Source: Flavobacterium aquidurense
GTDB taxonomy: Bacteria; Bacteroidota; Bacteroidia; Flavobacteriales; Flavobacteriaceae
DNA: 64,000 nucleotides
Direction of reading: 5' to 3'
Assembly: GCF_001404985.1 (NCBI RefSeq)
Contig: NZ_JRLF01000012.1
Location: 124,001 to 188,000, forward strand
Shown here: in pieces, positions 17,448-27,131 of the stretch
Numbering within the stretch: the stretch's first letter is position 1
How the letters are laid out: each line of letters starts with the position of its first letter
Made by a program: the position numbers and the translations under genes
Notes under the pieces: model-generated
What the model saw: the letters and a program-made list of their open reading frames with translations, nothing else
What the model was told of the DNA's origin: nothing
The model's database searches: none

Positions 17448-18638
17448 TTATACTTTAATACGATCAATTAATTCCAAACAAGCCCGACTATTATGATATG
17501 GACATTTCCAGAATCCGGCTTTGTCTTTTTCGATCAAAGAATAGTCACGATTAATTCCCCAGAACCATTCTCCGTTTTCTTTGTCCAAAATGTATTTTTT
17601 TATAAAATCCCAGTTTTTATAAACAATTTTTAAGTACGTTTCATCACCTGTTAATTGATAAGCGTTGTAAAAACCAATTAGAGCTTCGGCCTGAACCCAC
17701 CAATGTTTTTCGGCAACTAACTCTTTCTTTTCAGGATCTAATTCGTACCATAAACCACCATCAGAATCTAATCCTTCTCTGGTAACTTCAGCCATTTGAA
17801 TGGCGTGTTTGGTATAATTGGCAATCAACGTTTCATCTTCAGAAATTTGTGCGCATTGCAGTAAAAGCCACGCAGCTTCAATGTCATGACCATACGAAAT
17901 AACATCTGGTTTTTCGATCCAGTTTTCATTAAAGAATAATCGTAAATGTCCTGTTTCTATATTAATGAAATGTTTTTCTATTGTCTCTAATATTTCAACA
18001 ATGTCACTTTTTAGCTTTTTGTCTTTCCAGACTTTATACAAATTGGCATATGCTTCAACGATATGCAAATGTGTATTCATGGTTTTCTTTTCATTGGCAT
18101 CTTTATCGCTCAAACGCAAATCTTCGATAGGCTGCCAGTTGCGGGTTAAAGCTTCAAAATAACCTTTGTTTTCAGGATCGTAACTGTGTTCCTGAATTTT
18201 TAAATATAAATTTATGGCTATTTCTAAAGCTTTATCGTCTTTAGAAATAGCATAATATTCAGATAATCCATAAATAGCAAAAGCTAAAGCATAGATCTGA
18301 TTTTTAGTGTCTTTTGGTGTTTTATCAGCGTTAATGCTCCAAAATAAACCTCCAAATTCAATATCATAAAAATAATCTGAAAGAAACTCAAAAGCGCGTT
18401 TGGCTACCTTTTTATGGCTTTCGTTTTTGGTTACTTTATAACTTGCCGAAAAACTCCAAAGAATTCTGGCGTTTAAAACAGAACCTTTTTCTATATTGGC
18501 AATAATATGATCATTGAAATCGATTTGACCAATAAAACCACCATTTTTATTGTCTAAAGTATATTTTGACCAATATTTTAAAATCGAATCAAGTTCGTCT
18601 GATAATTCAGATTTTAATTGCTTTAGTTGTATAGACAC
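17448..18638 (-). CDS. Cellobiose 2-epimerase (AGE family)
   Basis: 396 residues, no signal peptide, so cytoplasmic. An (alpha/alpha)6 barrel of the N-acylglucosamine 2-epimerase superfamily. The conserved histidines occur in NTHLHIVEAY, YGHDIEAAWLL and CPYHNSRACLEL, as in cellobiose 2-epimerases; the HWWVQAEAL segment lines the pocket. It should turn mannobiose into mannosylglucose for the phosphorylase encoded next to it. The gene starts 5 bp after the GH130 stop codon. This gene pair is the known mannobiose route of Bacteroides and Ruminococcus species. Confidence 0.88.
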   Translation of the reverse strand: MSIQLKQLKSELSDELDSILKYWSKYTLDNKNGGFIGQIDFNDHIIANIEKGSVLNARILWSFSASYKVTKNESHKKVAKRAFEFLSDYFYDIEFGGLFWSINADKTPKDTKNQIYALAFAIYGLSEYYAISKDDKALEIAINLYLKIQEHSYDPENKGYFEALTRNWQPIEDLRLSDKDANEKKTMNTHLHIVEAYANLYKVWKDKKLKSDIVEILETIEKHFINIETGHLRLFFNENWIEKPDVISYGHDIEAAWLLLQCAQISEDETLIANYTKHAIQMAEVTREGLDSDGGLWYELDPEKKELVAEKHWWVQAEALIGFYNAYQLTGDETYLKIVYKNWDFIKKYILDKENGEWFWGINRDYSLIEKDKAGFWKCPYHNSRACLELIDRIKV

Positions 18639-18643
18639 GGTAA

Positions 18644-19834
18644 TTAAATTGTATTGTTTTTTTCGATTTGATTGATGATTGTTTTTACTGAACCTGCAGA
18701 AATAAAAGTATCTGCGGGAGCATTTGTAACATAATCAACCAGTTTTTCTATTGATGAAACGGCAACATGCATTCTGGTATCAGATGATGCATAATACACA
18801 TAAACAGTTCCATCGTTATCTTCGATCCATCCGTTAGAGAATAAAACATTAGATACATCACCAACTCTCTCAATTCCTTCTGGTCCCATAAAATGTCCCG
18901 CAGGAACGTGTGTTACTTTCGAAATATCGTTTAAATCTGTCATGAACATATACAGGGTATAACGTAATCCTGCAGCCGTATTTCGAACACCGTGTGCAAG
19001 ATGCAGCCAGCCTTTTTCGGTTTTAATAGGAGCTGGGCCAAGACCATTTTTTAATTCATAAATGGTATGATATTGTTTTCCGAAGATAATTTTCTCGTCT
19101 TTTACAACCGGATTTGTCATATCATCAACGTAGCCTAAACCAATTCCGCCACCGGCTCCAACATCAATAAATCCATCTTGCGGACGTGTGTATAAAGCAT
19201 ATTTTCCGTTTACGAATTCCGGGTGCAAAACTACGTTACGCTGTTGTCCTGTATTCGAAATTAAATCCGGTAATCTTTCCCAATTTATCAAATCTTTCGA
19301 ACGAACGATTCCGGCATTGGCAATAGCTGAACTTGTATCTCCTTTTGGCGCTTTCGGATCTTTTCTTTCGGTGCAAAAAATACCATAAACCCAACCGTCT
19401 TCATGATTGATTAAACGCATGTCATAAACGTTGGTGTCCGGTTCTTCGGTTTGGGGAATCACGCATGGTTTCTCCCAAAATCTAAAATTATCTACTCCGT
19501 TTGGACTTTCCGCAATAGCGAAAAAAGATTTTCTGTCAATTCCTTCCACACGAACAGCAAGCAAATATTTTCCATTCCACTTCATGGCGCCAGCATTAAA
19601 AGCGGCATTCATTCCAATTCGTTCCTGTAAAAACGGATTTGTTTTTTCGTTAAGGTCAAAACGCCAGTTCAATGGCACATGTGCTGCTGTAACAACAGGG
19701 TTTTTGTAGCGTTCGTATATACCGTTTCCGGCGTGATCCTGTGGAGCATTTTTTTGCTCTATCAGTATTTTATGTTCTTTTTCTAATGCTACTTTTCTAT
19801 CCTGAAATGTAGTTGAAGTGGCTATTGCTGTCAT
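18644..19834 (-). CDS. GH130 4-O-beta-mannosylglucose phosphorylase
   Basis: 396 residues, cytoplasmic, a five-bladed beta-propeller. The likely catalytic aspartate is D138 in TNVYDMRL, with phosphate-binding residues in the RFDLNEKTNPF and HPEFVNGKYALYTRPQ segments. The length and motifs fit GH130 subfamily 1. It should phosphorolyse mannosylglucose to mannose-1-phosphate and glucose, saving one ATP per disaccharide. It is third in the operon after the GH26 and transporter genes and just before the epimerase. Confidence 0.9.
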   Translation of the reverse strand: MTAIATSTTFQDRKVALEKEHKILIEQKNAPQDHAGNGIYERYKNPVVTAAHVPLNWRFDLNEKTNPFLQERIGMNAAFNAGAMKWNGKYLLAVRVEGIDRKSFFAIAESPNGVDNFRFWEKPCVIPQTEEPDTNVYDMRLINHEDGWVYGIFCTERKDPKAPKGDTSSAIANAGIVRSKDLINWERLPDLISNTGQQRNVVLHPEFVNGKYALYTRPQDGFIDVGAGGGIGLGYVDDMTNPVVKDEKIIFGKQYHTIYELKNGLGPAPIKTEKGWLHLAHGVRNTAAGLRYTLYMFMTDLNDISKVTHVPAGHFMGPEGIERVGDVSNVLFSNGWIEDNDGTVYVYYASSDTRMHVAVSSIEKLVDYVTNAPADTFISAGSVKTIINQIEKNNTI

Positions 19835-19861
19835 ATAAATAGGTTTCTGTATCTGTATTTT

Positions 19862-21253
19862 TTAATTGATTTGGTCTCGTTTTTCGTTTAAATCCTGTTC
19901 GATTATCTGAAGCTTATCTTCTGATAAGGGATAAAACAGGATAAAAAGAACTGATATTATTGCCGCAATGGCAGGAAGAATACTCAGCATTAATTGAATT
20001 CCGTTTTGAGTTATTGCAGTTTGTTCCACATTTGCCTGGAAACCATAATATCCTAAAAGCCATCCCGTTCCGGCACCGCCAATTGTCCAGCCAAATTTTT
20101 GCGACATAGACGAAGCAGAGAAAACCAATCCTGTTGCCCTGCGGCCTTGTTTCCACTCTGAATAATCAGCACTGTCAGCATACATCGACCAGATTAGCGG
20201 GAAGATACAGCCGGCACAAATACTGATTAAAACCTGAAATGTCATGATTAAGAAAATATCTTCTTTCCCGAATAAATAGAAAATCAAACTTAAAATTGCG
20301 GCTAATGCCATAGCACCAAAAAAAGTTTTCTTTTTGCCAATCTTGTTCGCAATTGGTGTAGCGGCAATAACTCCAATGATATTGGCTGCCTGTCCTAAAA
20401 CCAAATAAATAGACGTAGGGGTCATGTGAAAATCTGTCCCAAAAAGTGAAAAATCAAAATTGACGCTGCTGCTTACATAATATTTAAAATAATAGACGGC
20501 AGCTCCGTCTCGGATAGAATTGAAAACCAATGCACCAATTCCGGCTCCAAGTAAAATCCACCAAGGTTTGTTTTTTAGTAAATCTTTTAAATCCTCTTTT
20601 AGATTCGTTTGTTCATCTGATATTGGTTTAACCCTTTCTTTTGTAAAGAAGAAACAACCCCAGAAAAACGCAGTTGTAATTACTCCAAAAACTGAAATTG
20701 TAGCCAGCCAACCCGATTTGGAATTTAAGCTTCCTCCAAAATAGTTTACCAAAGGTTCAATTAACCAAAGTGCTAATAAACTTCCTCCAAAGGCGAAAAC
20801 CATTCTGTAGGAGGATAAAGTTGTTCGCTCTTTTCTGTCAGATGACATTACGCCTAAAAGTGATGCGTATGGTACATTGATTAACGAATAAATCATCATC
20901 ATGGCTGAATAGGTTACGTAGGCATATATTATTTTTCCTTTTTCGTCAAAATCAGGTGTGTAAAAAGTTAATACGCCAATTACGGCAAAAGGCACGGCAA
21001 CCCATAATAAATAAGGTCTGAATTTCCCCCATTTGCTTTTTGTTCTGTCTGCAATGATTCCAACGATGGGATCAAAGCAGGAATCCCAGATGCGGGTAAT
21101 CAAAAACATGGTTCCTACTACAGCAGGCGCCAGTCCGAAAACATCTGTGTAGAAAAATAAAAGATACATGCTGAAAATTTTCCAGAACATGGAGGATGCA
21201 GCATCTCCAAGACCGTAACCTATTTTTTCTTTTAAACTAATTTTGTCGTGCAT
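19862..21253 (-). CDS. GPH-family sugar:cation symporter
   Basis: 463 residues with about 12 membrane helices. The N-terminal segment GYGLGDAASSMFW and the TRIWDSCFDPIVGIIADRTKSKWGKFRPY loop (read in pieces) are the hallmarks of MelB-type glycoside-pentoside-hexuronide symporters. It probably carries mannobiose or short manno-oligosaccharides across the inner membrane. Operon order GH26, symporter, GH130, epimerase gives a complete path from periplasm to mannose-1-phosphate. Intergenic gaps are 38 and 27 bp. Confidence 0.88.
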   Translation of the reverse strand: MHDKISLKEKIGYGLGDAASSMFWKIFSMYLLFFYTDVFGLAPAVVGTMFLITRIWDSCFDPIVGIIADRTKSKWGKFRPYLLWVAVPFAVIGVLTFYTPDFDEKGKIIYAYVTYSAMMMIYSLINVPYASLLGVMSSDRKERTTLSSYRMVFAFGGSLLALWLIEPLVNYFGGSLNSKSGWLATISVFGVITTAFFWGCFFFTKERVKPISDEQTNLKEDLKDLLKNKPWWILLGAGIGALVFNSIRDGAAVYYFKYYVSSSVNFDFSLFGTDFHMTPTSIYLVLGQAANIIGVIAATPIANKIGKKKTFFGAMALAAILSLIFYLFGKEDIFLIMTFQVLISICAGCIFPLIWSMYADSADYSEWKQGRRATGLVFSASSMSQKFGWTIGGAGTGWLLGYYGFQANVEQTAITQNGIQLMLSILPAIAAIISVLFILFYPLSEDKLQIIEQDLNEKRDQIN

Positions 21254-21291
21254 TAGGCTTCTTTTAAAGGTTGTGAGTTAAATTTGGGGAA

Positions 21292-22428
21292 TTATTTTAG
21301 TGCTTTTTTGATATCTTTTTCGAATAAAGTTCTGTCAAGTTTATAAAAGTCAACAAAATCTTTCTCGCTTATCTGGCCGGAATATGGTGCGTAATAATGC
21401 ATTTTCTGTTCTTTTTCCTGCCAGCCGTGGTTTCTCCATAATAAAACATACGATATTTTATAATCGCCAATTGCTTTAGACAAAGTTCCTGTCCACCATT
21501 TTGGGTCTGGAATCGCTTCGTAACCTGCTTCGGCTATCGCAATTAGTTTATGATGTTTTGTGCCAATTTCGTTTAGGGTTTTAAGCTGATTTTGCACTTC
21601 GGCTATAAATTTTTTACCGTCTTTGTCATCATTATTCTGGTAGGAATCAAAACTCAAAATATCAGCATATTCGTCACCTGGATAATTTTCCAGAAAACCT
21701 TCTGCTGAATTAAAACTACTGGTATTGTAAATATAAATTAAATTATGAACTCCCTTATTTTGAAGATATTCAAAAGTAAATTTCCATAGGTTTTTAAATT
21801 CTTCCGGAGTACAATTTCCCTTTCCCCACCAAAACCAACCTCCGGTAAGTTCGTGATAGGGTCTGAAAAGAATAGGAATGTTTTTTCCTTTTTTATCTTT
21901 TAAGGAAATAAAGAAATCTGCTGCTTTATCTAACCAAAGAGTAAATTTTTTATGGTTTTCTCCGCCCGGTAAAATAGTTTTTAATGAGTTTGGGGTATTG
22001 TTCCAGGCACTTTTTCCGGTTGCAGGATTGTCAAAATGCATACTTATTGTCGAAATTCCACCTCTTTCATGTGCTTCTTCGATGTATTGTTTCATTTTGA
22101 TAAAAGGAATACCATCAATATTATTAGCATCATTTCTCTCGAGGCCGGCAATGTCCCATCCGTAAACTGCCGGATAATCACCCACTACATCTTTTACATC
22201 GCTGCGTCCGTTTTCGTATTTCCAATTTACGCCATAAGCAAGATCGTCCTGATGCCCAAAAAGATAGCCTTTTTGAGATAATTGGTTTAGCTTTTTATAT
22301 AAGGAAACCGTTTGAGTTGTTGCTTTTTTATCTGAAAGTGACAAATTAGTATTAGTTGAGACAGGTTGAGATGAACAAGAAGTACCTATAAGTACTATAA
22401 CTATTAGCGTCAGGATATTTTTTTTCAT
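21292..22428 (-). CDS. GH26 beta-mannanase, lipoprotein
   Basis: 378 residues from the ATG at 22428, chosen because it begins a clean lipoprotein signal (LIVIVLIGTSC then SSQ); an in-frame start 69 bases further up would bury it. The GH26 acid/base is E193 in LFRPYHELTGGWFWW, and the nucleophile is E300 in AIAEAGYEAIP. First gene of the mannobiose operon and divergent from the AraC regulator. It should cleave mannan oligosaccharides at the cell surface or in the periplasm; known relatives release mannobiose, which matches the downstream genes. Confidence 0.9.
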   Translation of the reverse strand: MKKNILTLIVIVLIGTSCSSQPVSTNTNLSLSDKKATTQTVSLYKKLNQLSQKGYLFGHQDDLAYGVNWKYENGRSDVKDVVGDYPAVYGWDIAGLERNDANNIDGIPFIKMKQYIEEAHERGGISTISMHFDNPATGKSAWNNTPNSLKTILPGGENHKKFTLWLDKAADFFISLKDKKGKNIPILFRPYHELTGGWFWWGKGNCTPEEFKNLWKFTFEYLQNKGVHNLIYIYNTSSFNSAEGFLENYPGDEYADILSFDSYQNNDDKDGKKFIAEVQNQLKTLNEIGTKHHKLIAIAEAGYEAIPDPKWWTGTLSKAIGDYKISYVLLWRNHGWQEKEQKMHYYAPYSGQISEKDFVDFYKLDRTLFEKDIKKALK

Positions 22429-22732
22429 TATGATGTACTTGTTGTTCAGTGCAGTAACTGCGAATTTATAAATATAGTAGTCTTTAAAAAAGATCAATTT
22501 AACCTATCGAAAATTCACTACTATTTTTGGATTAAAATTATCAAAACTATAAAAAGATATTGCATTAAAAATGATTAATGTTTATTATCAATGTTGTTTT
22601 TATAAAAATGATAATTCTATTTTTCAAAGATAATCGGATGTTTATCGTCTAATTAATATTATTTTATCAATTATATATCATATTATTGCAATTAAAAAAA
22701 ATCAAAAAGTACTTCCTAAAATATTTTTAAAG
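22429..22732. other. Divergent regulatory region of the mannan locus
   Basis: This 304-bp AT-rich gap separates the GH26 operon from the AraC-type gene and holds no ORF. ATTATCAAAAC (22537-22547) and ATTATCAATG (22584-22593) are related direct repeats, and ATTATCA (22584-22590) has an inverted partner TGATAAT at 22609-22615. ATTATCAAAC recurs at 23887-23896 in the SusC leader. These are candidate sites for the AraC protein, but AT-richness makes them weak evidence. Confidence 0.35.
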
Positions 22733-23611
22733 ATGAGTAATACTAAAAATTTTTACAGAGAAATCGCTCCACTTTCGGCTGGCGATAGTTTTTTAGTTTT
22801 TGACAGGGTGAAAGACAGTTTTGATTTTCCGGTACATTATCATCCGGAATTTGAGATCAATTTCATATTAAACGGAAAAGGAGTGAAGCGTGTTGTTGGT
22901 GATAATATTGAGGAAATTGACAATGTCGAATTGGTTTTGATTGGGCCTAATTTATATCACGGTTGGGAATTGAGTAAATGTACCAGTAAAAAAATTCACG
23001 AAATAACGATTCAGTTTCATAATGATTTATTTCATGAGTCTTTGTTATCAAGACGTATTATGAATCCAATTCGGGATATGTTCAATCGTTCGATTCATGG
23101 TATTTTATTTTCTAAAAAAGTAGCCGAAGAGTTGACGCCAAGGTTAGTAAAGCTTTCTAAATTAGATGGTATGGACTATTTTTTAGAAATCACTTCGTTA
23201 TTGTATGATCTTGCGAATTCCAGAAATCAGCGTTTGCTGTCTACCTATACTGTAGATTATGATACGTTTGATGACTATGATAAAATGAAGTTGGTGTATG
23301 AATATGTGCAAAAGCATTTTGCAGATAAAATCACTCTTGAAGATGTTGCGAATGTAGCCAGCATGTCAATTATTTCTTTTAATCGTTTTATAAAAAAACG
23401 TACCGGAAAAACTTTTGTCAATTATATAAATGATATCCGTATTGGTTATGCTGCGCGTTGGCTGGTAGAAAAGGATATGAGTGTTTCTGAAGTCGCTTTT
23501 AAATCGGGATTTAATAATATCGCAAACTTCAATCGTAGTTTTAAAGCTATTAAAAATTGCACGCCCAGTCAATATAGAGAAGATTTTTCTGGATTAAAGC
23601 GTATTTTGTAG
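22733..23611 (+). CDS. AraC-family transcription regulator
   Basis: 292 residues. An N-terminal cupin domain (HYHPEFEINFIL and YHGWEL segments) should bind a sugar ligand. The C-terminal pair of helix-turn-helix motifs (about 190-290) has the standard ITLEDVANVASMS and VSEVAFKSGFNNIANFNRSFK elements. It sits between the GH26 operon (minus) and the SusC/SusD operon (plus), so it is the probable activator of both. No hybrid two-component or ECF-sigma regulator is present in the locus. Confidence 0.9.
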   Translation: MSNTKNFYREIAPLSAGDSFLVFDRVKDSFDFPVHYHPEFEINFILNGKGVKRVVGDNIEEIDNVELVLIGPNLYHGWELSKCTSKKIHEITIQFHNDLFHESLLSRRIMNPIRDMFNRSIHGILFSKKVAEELTPRLVKLSKLDGMDYFLEITSLLYDLANSRNQRLLSTYTVDYDTFDDYDKMKLVYEYVQKHFADKITLEDVANVASMSIISFNRFIKKRTGKTFVNYINDIRIGYAARWLVEKDMSVSEVAFKSGFNNIANFNRSFKAIKNCTPSQYREDFSGLKRIL

Positions 23612-23788
23612 TGATACTTTTTTTGCACAAACAAATATTATTTTTAACGAAATCGTTTGCTTTTTCGCATATTCGTTAATTTTTATTTATAATTCATGAG
23701 GGTTTAATAGGTGTGATTTACGAATAATGTAATTTTTGATTACTTTTTTTTTCATATGTGTTTTTTTAAAACGTTATAGTAAAAATAT

Positions 23789-23843
23789 TATCATTAAATG
23801 ATATAATACTATCGATTTAATGTTTTCTTGTGTTATAGATTTG
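23789..23843 (+). promoter_or_regulatory. SusC operon promoter region
   Basis: TAGATTTG (23836-23843) fits TAnnTTTG and leaves a leader of about 75 nt. About 33 bp upstream, TATCATT-A-AATGATA (23789-23803) is a perfect palindrome and a candidate activator site. The 311-bp gap contains no ORF. Confidence 0.5.
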
Positions 23844-23922
23844 TTAAATAATTTAAGAAAATAAATACCATCTTTTTGAGACTTGAATTATCAAACAAAT
23901 TTAAACTAACCAAACATTTATT

Positions 23923-26900
23923 ATGAAAAAACTAATGACTAACTTCATTCATTGGAATGCTAACCACAGAGCAGTTCCTTTGATTTTATTTTTGTTGCTG
24001 ACAAGTAATTTTATTACTGCTCAGGTAAAAGTATCGGGAATTGTATCAGATGAAAAGGGATTGTCTATTCCTGGGGCAAATATTTCGGTTGTGGGACTAA
24101 AAACAACTGTTTCAACAGACTTTGACGGTAAATATACAATTGATGTTCCCGCAAATTCTACTTTAGTATTTTCTTTTATTGGTTTTAATACGCAAAGGAT
24201 AGCTGTAGGAGTAAATAAAACTATTAATGTAGTTTTAAAAACAAATGCTGAAGACTTAAAAGATGTAGTCGTAATAGGTTACGGAACTCAAAAGAGGAAA
24301 GATATAAACAGTGCTATTTCCAGTATTAGTTCTAAGGATATTGAAAATTTAAAAGTAGTTTCGTTTGATCAAATGATGCAGGGTAAAGCTGCCGGAGTTG
24401 TTGTAAGCAGTAATTCAGGAGAACCGGGAAGTAATGTGTCAGTAAAAATTAGAGGGGTTTCATCTTTAACAGGAACCAATGAACCATTGTATGTTATTGA
24501 TGGTGTGCCAATATCCGGAGATGCGCGTAACTCGTCTACTTCTGGTAGAAATGCATCAGGAAATTCTAATTTTTCTAATTCAGGAAATATTACATTAAGT
24601 CCTTTGGCGCTTATAAATCCTAATGATATTGAGTCTATCGATATTTTAAAAGATGCTTCTGCAACAGCTATTTATGGTTCGCGCGGGGCTAATGGAGTTG
24701 TAATCGTAACTACAAAATCAGGTAAAAAAGGTACAGGGAAATTATCATTCGAAAATTCGTATTCAATCAGTAATCTTCCTAAGAAATTACATTCTATGAA
24801 TCTGCAGCAATATGCAATTCATCAAAATGCATTGGCAGAAGTTTATGATCCTACTGCTAAACGTCCGGAATTTGCTCATCCTGAAGTTTTAGGACAAGGT
24901 ACAGATTGGCAGGATGCGATATATCAAACAGGTATAATGACATCGAACCAGTTGTCTTTTTCAGGTGGTAAAGAAGGAATAAATTATTATATATCAGGAG
25001 GCGTATTAAATCAGGAAGGTATTGTAATTGAATCCGGATTTAAAAGATATAACTTCAGAACAAATGTTGATGCCAAAGTAAATAGTTTTATTAAAGTTGG
25101 TATTAATGTAAGCGGTGCAATTACTGACGAAAAATTAACTCTAAACGGACAATTCAACGGGGTTGTGGCAACTTCATTATTAGCAACTCCGGATGTGGCT
25201 GTAAGAGAATTATCTGGTGCTTTTGCAGGGCCGCCAGCCGGAGGAGCAACATCATTTGTTAATCCTGTTGCAACTTCATTATTGGGTTCTAATACTTTGG
25301 TAAGAAAAAACTATTCTGGAAATTTTTATACTCAGGTTGATTTGCTTAAAGGTTTAGAATATCGTTTTGAAGCTGGTGGTTATATCTATGATAATTTAGG
25401 ACAAAGATTTGATCCAATGTATTCGTTGGGGAATGCGGTAAAAAGTTTCGCTAATTTATATTACAGTCCTTCAAGTGGGAATTCGTGGAACTTAAAAAAC
25501 ATGCTTACTTACAGAAATACTATTGGTAAACACAATTTTACAGTTTTGGCTGTGCAGGAGTCTAACAGAGCGCACTGGGAAGGATATACTATAACAGGAG
25601 AAGGTTATAAAGATAATAATGATAAATCTCTTGCGGCTTCTGATTTGCCTAAAGCGGTAACAAGCGGTGTGTATTCAGGAACTCAGACTTTAGCATCTTA
25701 TTTAGGAAGGGTGGTTTATGATTACGGAGATAAATACGGAATTTCTGCTGCAGTAAGAACAGATGGGTCTTCTAAGTTTTTTGTTGGAAATAAATGGGGT
25801 GTTTTTAGTTCTGTAGGTGGTTCATGGAAACTTTCTAATGAGGCTTTTATGGAAGGAACTAAAAAATATGTTGATGGAATAAAACTTAGATTTGGCTGGG
25901 GACAAACGGGAAATAACCAAATTGGAAATAATTTATATGATGCTAATCTGCACTTGATCAACAGCTCAATGGGAACTTCTTATTTGCCATCAAATACACC
26001 AAATAAAGATTTGAAATGGGAAACTCAGGATCAAACGAACTTAGGATTGGATTTTGCATTGTTTAAATCTAAACTTACTGCATCTGTAGATTTGTATAAA
26101 AAAGTTTCAAAAAACTTCTTGTATCAGGTTCCTTTGCCAAACTTTCTTTCCGGAGGTGGTGATTATGAAGGTGGTGTAAATCCTCCTTACTTTAATCTTG
26201 GAAGTATGGAAAATAAAGGTGTTGAGATTACGCTTGGTTACAGCGAAAAATTTACAGAAAATTTTTCCTGGAATGCTAATTTAAACTTTACCAAATATGT
26301 AAATGAGGTGACTAATATGGCAGGATTAAATATTGTTAGAACAATGGGTACTCTTGCTTATAATACAGTGACGGTTTCAAGAACCCAGGAAGGTTTGCCA
26401 ATTGGATCATTTATAGGTTATGAGGCTTTAGGAATTTACAGAACAGATGATGACCTGACAGCTTATGGTCATACAGATGCTACCGGAACTAAAGTAGTTT
26501 TAAAAAATGGAACAAATTCATTATTACCTAGTTTTCAAAAAGGAGATGTTATCTATAAAGATCAAAACAATGACGGTGTTATTGACTTAAAAGATATAGT
26601 GAATATTGGGAATCCGAATCCTAAATTTACTTATGGATTTACAAACAACTTTAAATATAAAAATGTCGATTTGTCGGTTTTTGTTCAGGGAACAGCAGGA
26701 AATAAGTTAATGAATTTAACTCGTGCTTCAGGTGTAATGAATAGTAATATGGGCACAAATTATTTAGAAGAAGCTGCAGATTTTTATTCGGCTTCAAATT
26801 TAGATGCTTCTCTGCCAAGGCCATCAACTTATGATAATATAAACAATGCAGTATCAACACGTTTTATAGAAAATGGATCGTATTTAAGAGTTCAGAACGT

Positions 26901-27120
26901 GACTTTGGGGTATTCTCTGCCTTCTGATATGATTTCGAAGCTAAAATTATCAAGATTGAGACTTTATGTTTCCGGACAAAACTTATATACGTTTACAAAA
27001 TATAAAGGATATGATCCCGAAGTAGGTTCTTATAATCAGGATGCGTTGTTATCTGGTGTGGATAACGGACGTTACCCAACGCCAAGACAAATAACTTTTG
27101 GTTTTAATGTTGAATTTTAA
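23923..27120 (+). CDS. SusC-like TonB-dependent receptor
   Basis: 1065 residues: signal peptide (about 1-33, ending ITAQ), a carboxypeptidase-D-regulatory-like beta domain (about 36-110; VKVSGIVSDEKGLSIPGANI), then plug (VVVIGYGTQKRKDI, VKIRGVSSLTG, PLYVIDGVP, ATAIYGSRGANGVV) and a 22-strand barrel ending in FGFNVEF. It should import mannan oligosaccharides through the outer membrane with TonB energy. First gene of an operon with SusD (11-bp gap) and a surface binding protein. Confidence 0.95.
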   Translation: MKKLMTNFIHWNANHRAVPLILFLLLTSNFITAQVKVSGIVSDEKGLSIPGANISVVGLKTTVSTDFDGKYTIDVPANSTLVFSFIGFNTQRIAVGVNKTINVVLKTNAEDLKDVVVIGYGTQKRKDINSAISSISSKDIENLKVVSFDQMMQGKAAGVVVSSNSGEPGSNVSVKIRGVSSLTGTNEPLYVIDGVPISGDARNSSTSGRNASGNSNFSNSGNITLSPLALINPNDIESIDILKDASATAIYGSRGANGVVIVTTKSGKKGTGKLSFENSYSISNLPKKLHSMNLQQYAIHQNALAEVYDPTAKRPEFAHPEVLGQGTDWQDAIYQTGIMTSNQLSFSGGKEGINYYISGGVLNQEGIVIESGFKRYNFRTNVDAKVNSFIKVGINVSGAITDEKLTLNGQFNGVVATSLLATPDVAVRELSGAFAGPPAGGATSFVNPVATSLLGSNTLVRKNYSGNFYTQVDLLKGLEYRFEAGGYIYDNLGQRFDPMYSLGNAVKSFANLYYSPSSGNSWNLKNMLTYRNTIGKHNFTVLAVQESNRAHWEGYTITGEGYKDNNDKSLAASDLPKAVTSGVYSGTQTLASYLGRVVYDYGDKYGISAAVRTDGSSKFFVGNKWGVFSSVGGSWKLSNEAFMEGTKKYVDGIKLRFGWGQTGNNQIGNNLYDANLHLINSSMGTSYLPSNTPNKDLKWETQDQTNLGLDFALFKSKLTASVDLYKKVSKNFLYQVPLPNFLSGGGDYEGGVNPPYFNLGSMENKGVEITLGYSEKFTENFSWNANLNFTKYVNEVTNMAGLNIVRTMGTLAYNTVTVSRTQEGLPIGSFIGYEALGIYRTDDDLTAYGHTDATGTKVVLKNGTNSLLPSFQKGDVIYKDQNNDGVIDLKDIVNIGNPNPKFTYGFTNNFKYKNVDLSVFVQGTAGNKLMNLTRASGVMNSNMGTNYLEEAADFYSASNLDASLPRPSTYDNINNAVSTRFIENGSYLRVQNVTLGYSLPSDMISKLKLSRLRLYVSGQNLYTFTKYKGYDPEVGSYNQDALLSGVDNGRYPTPRQITFGFNVEF

Positions 27121-27131
27121 TACGAATTAAT

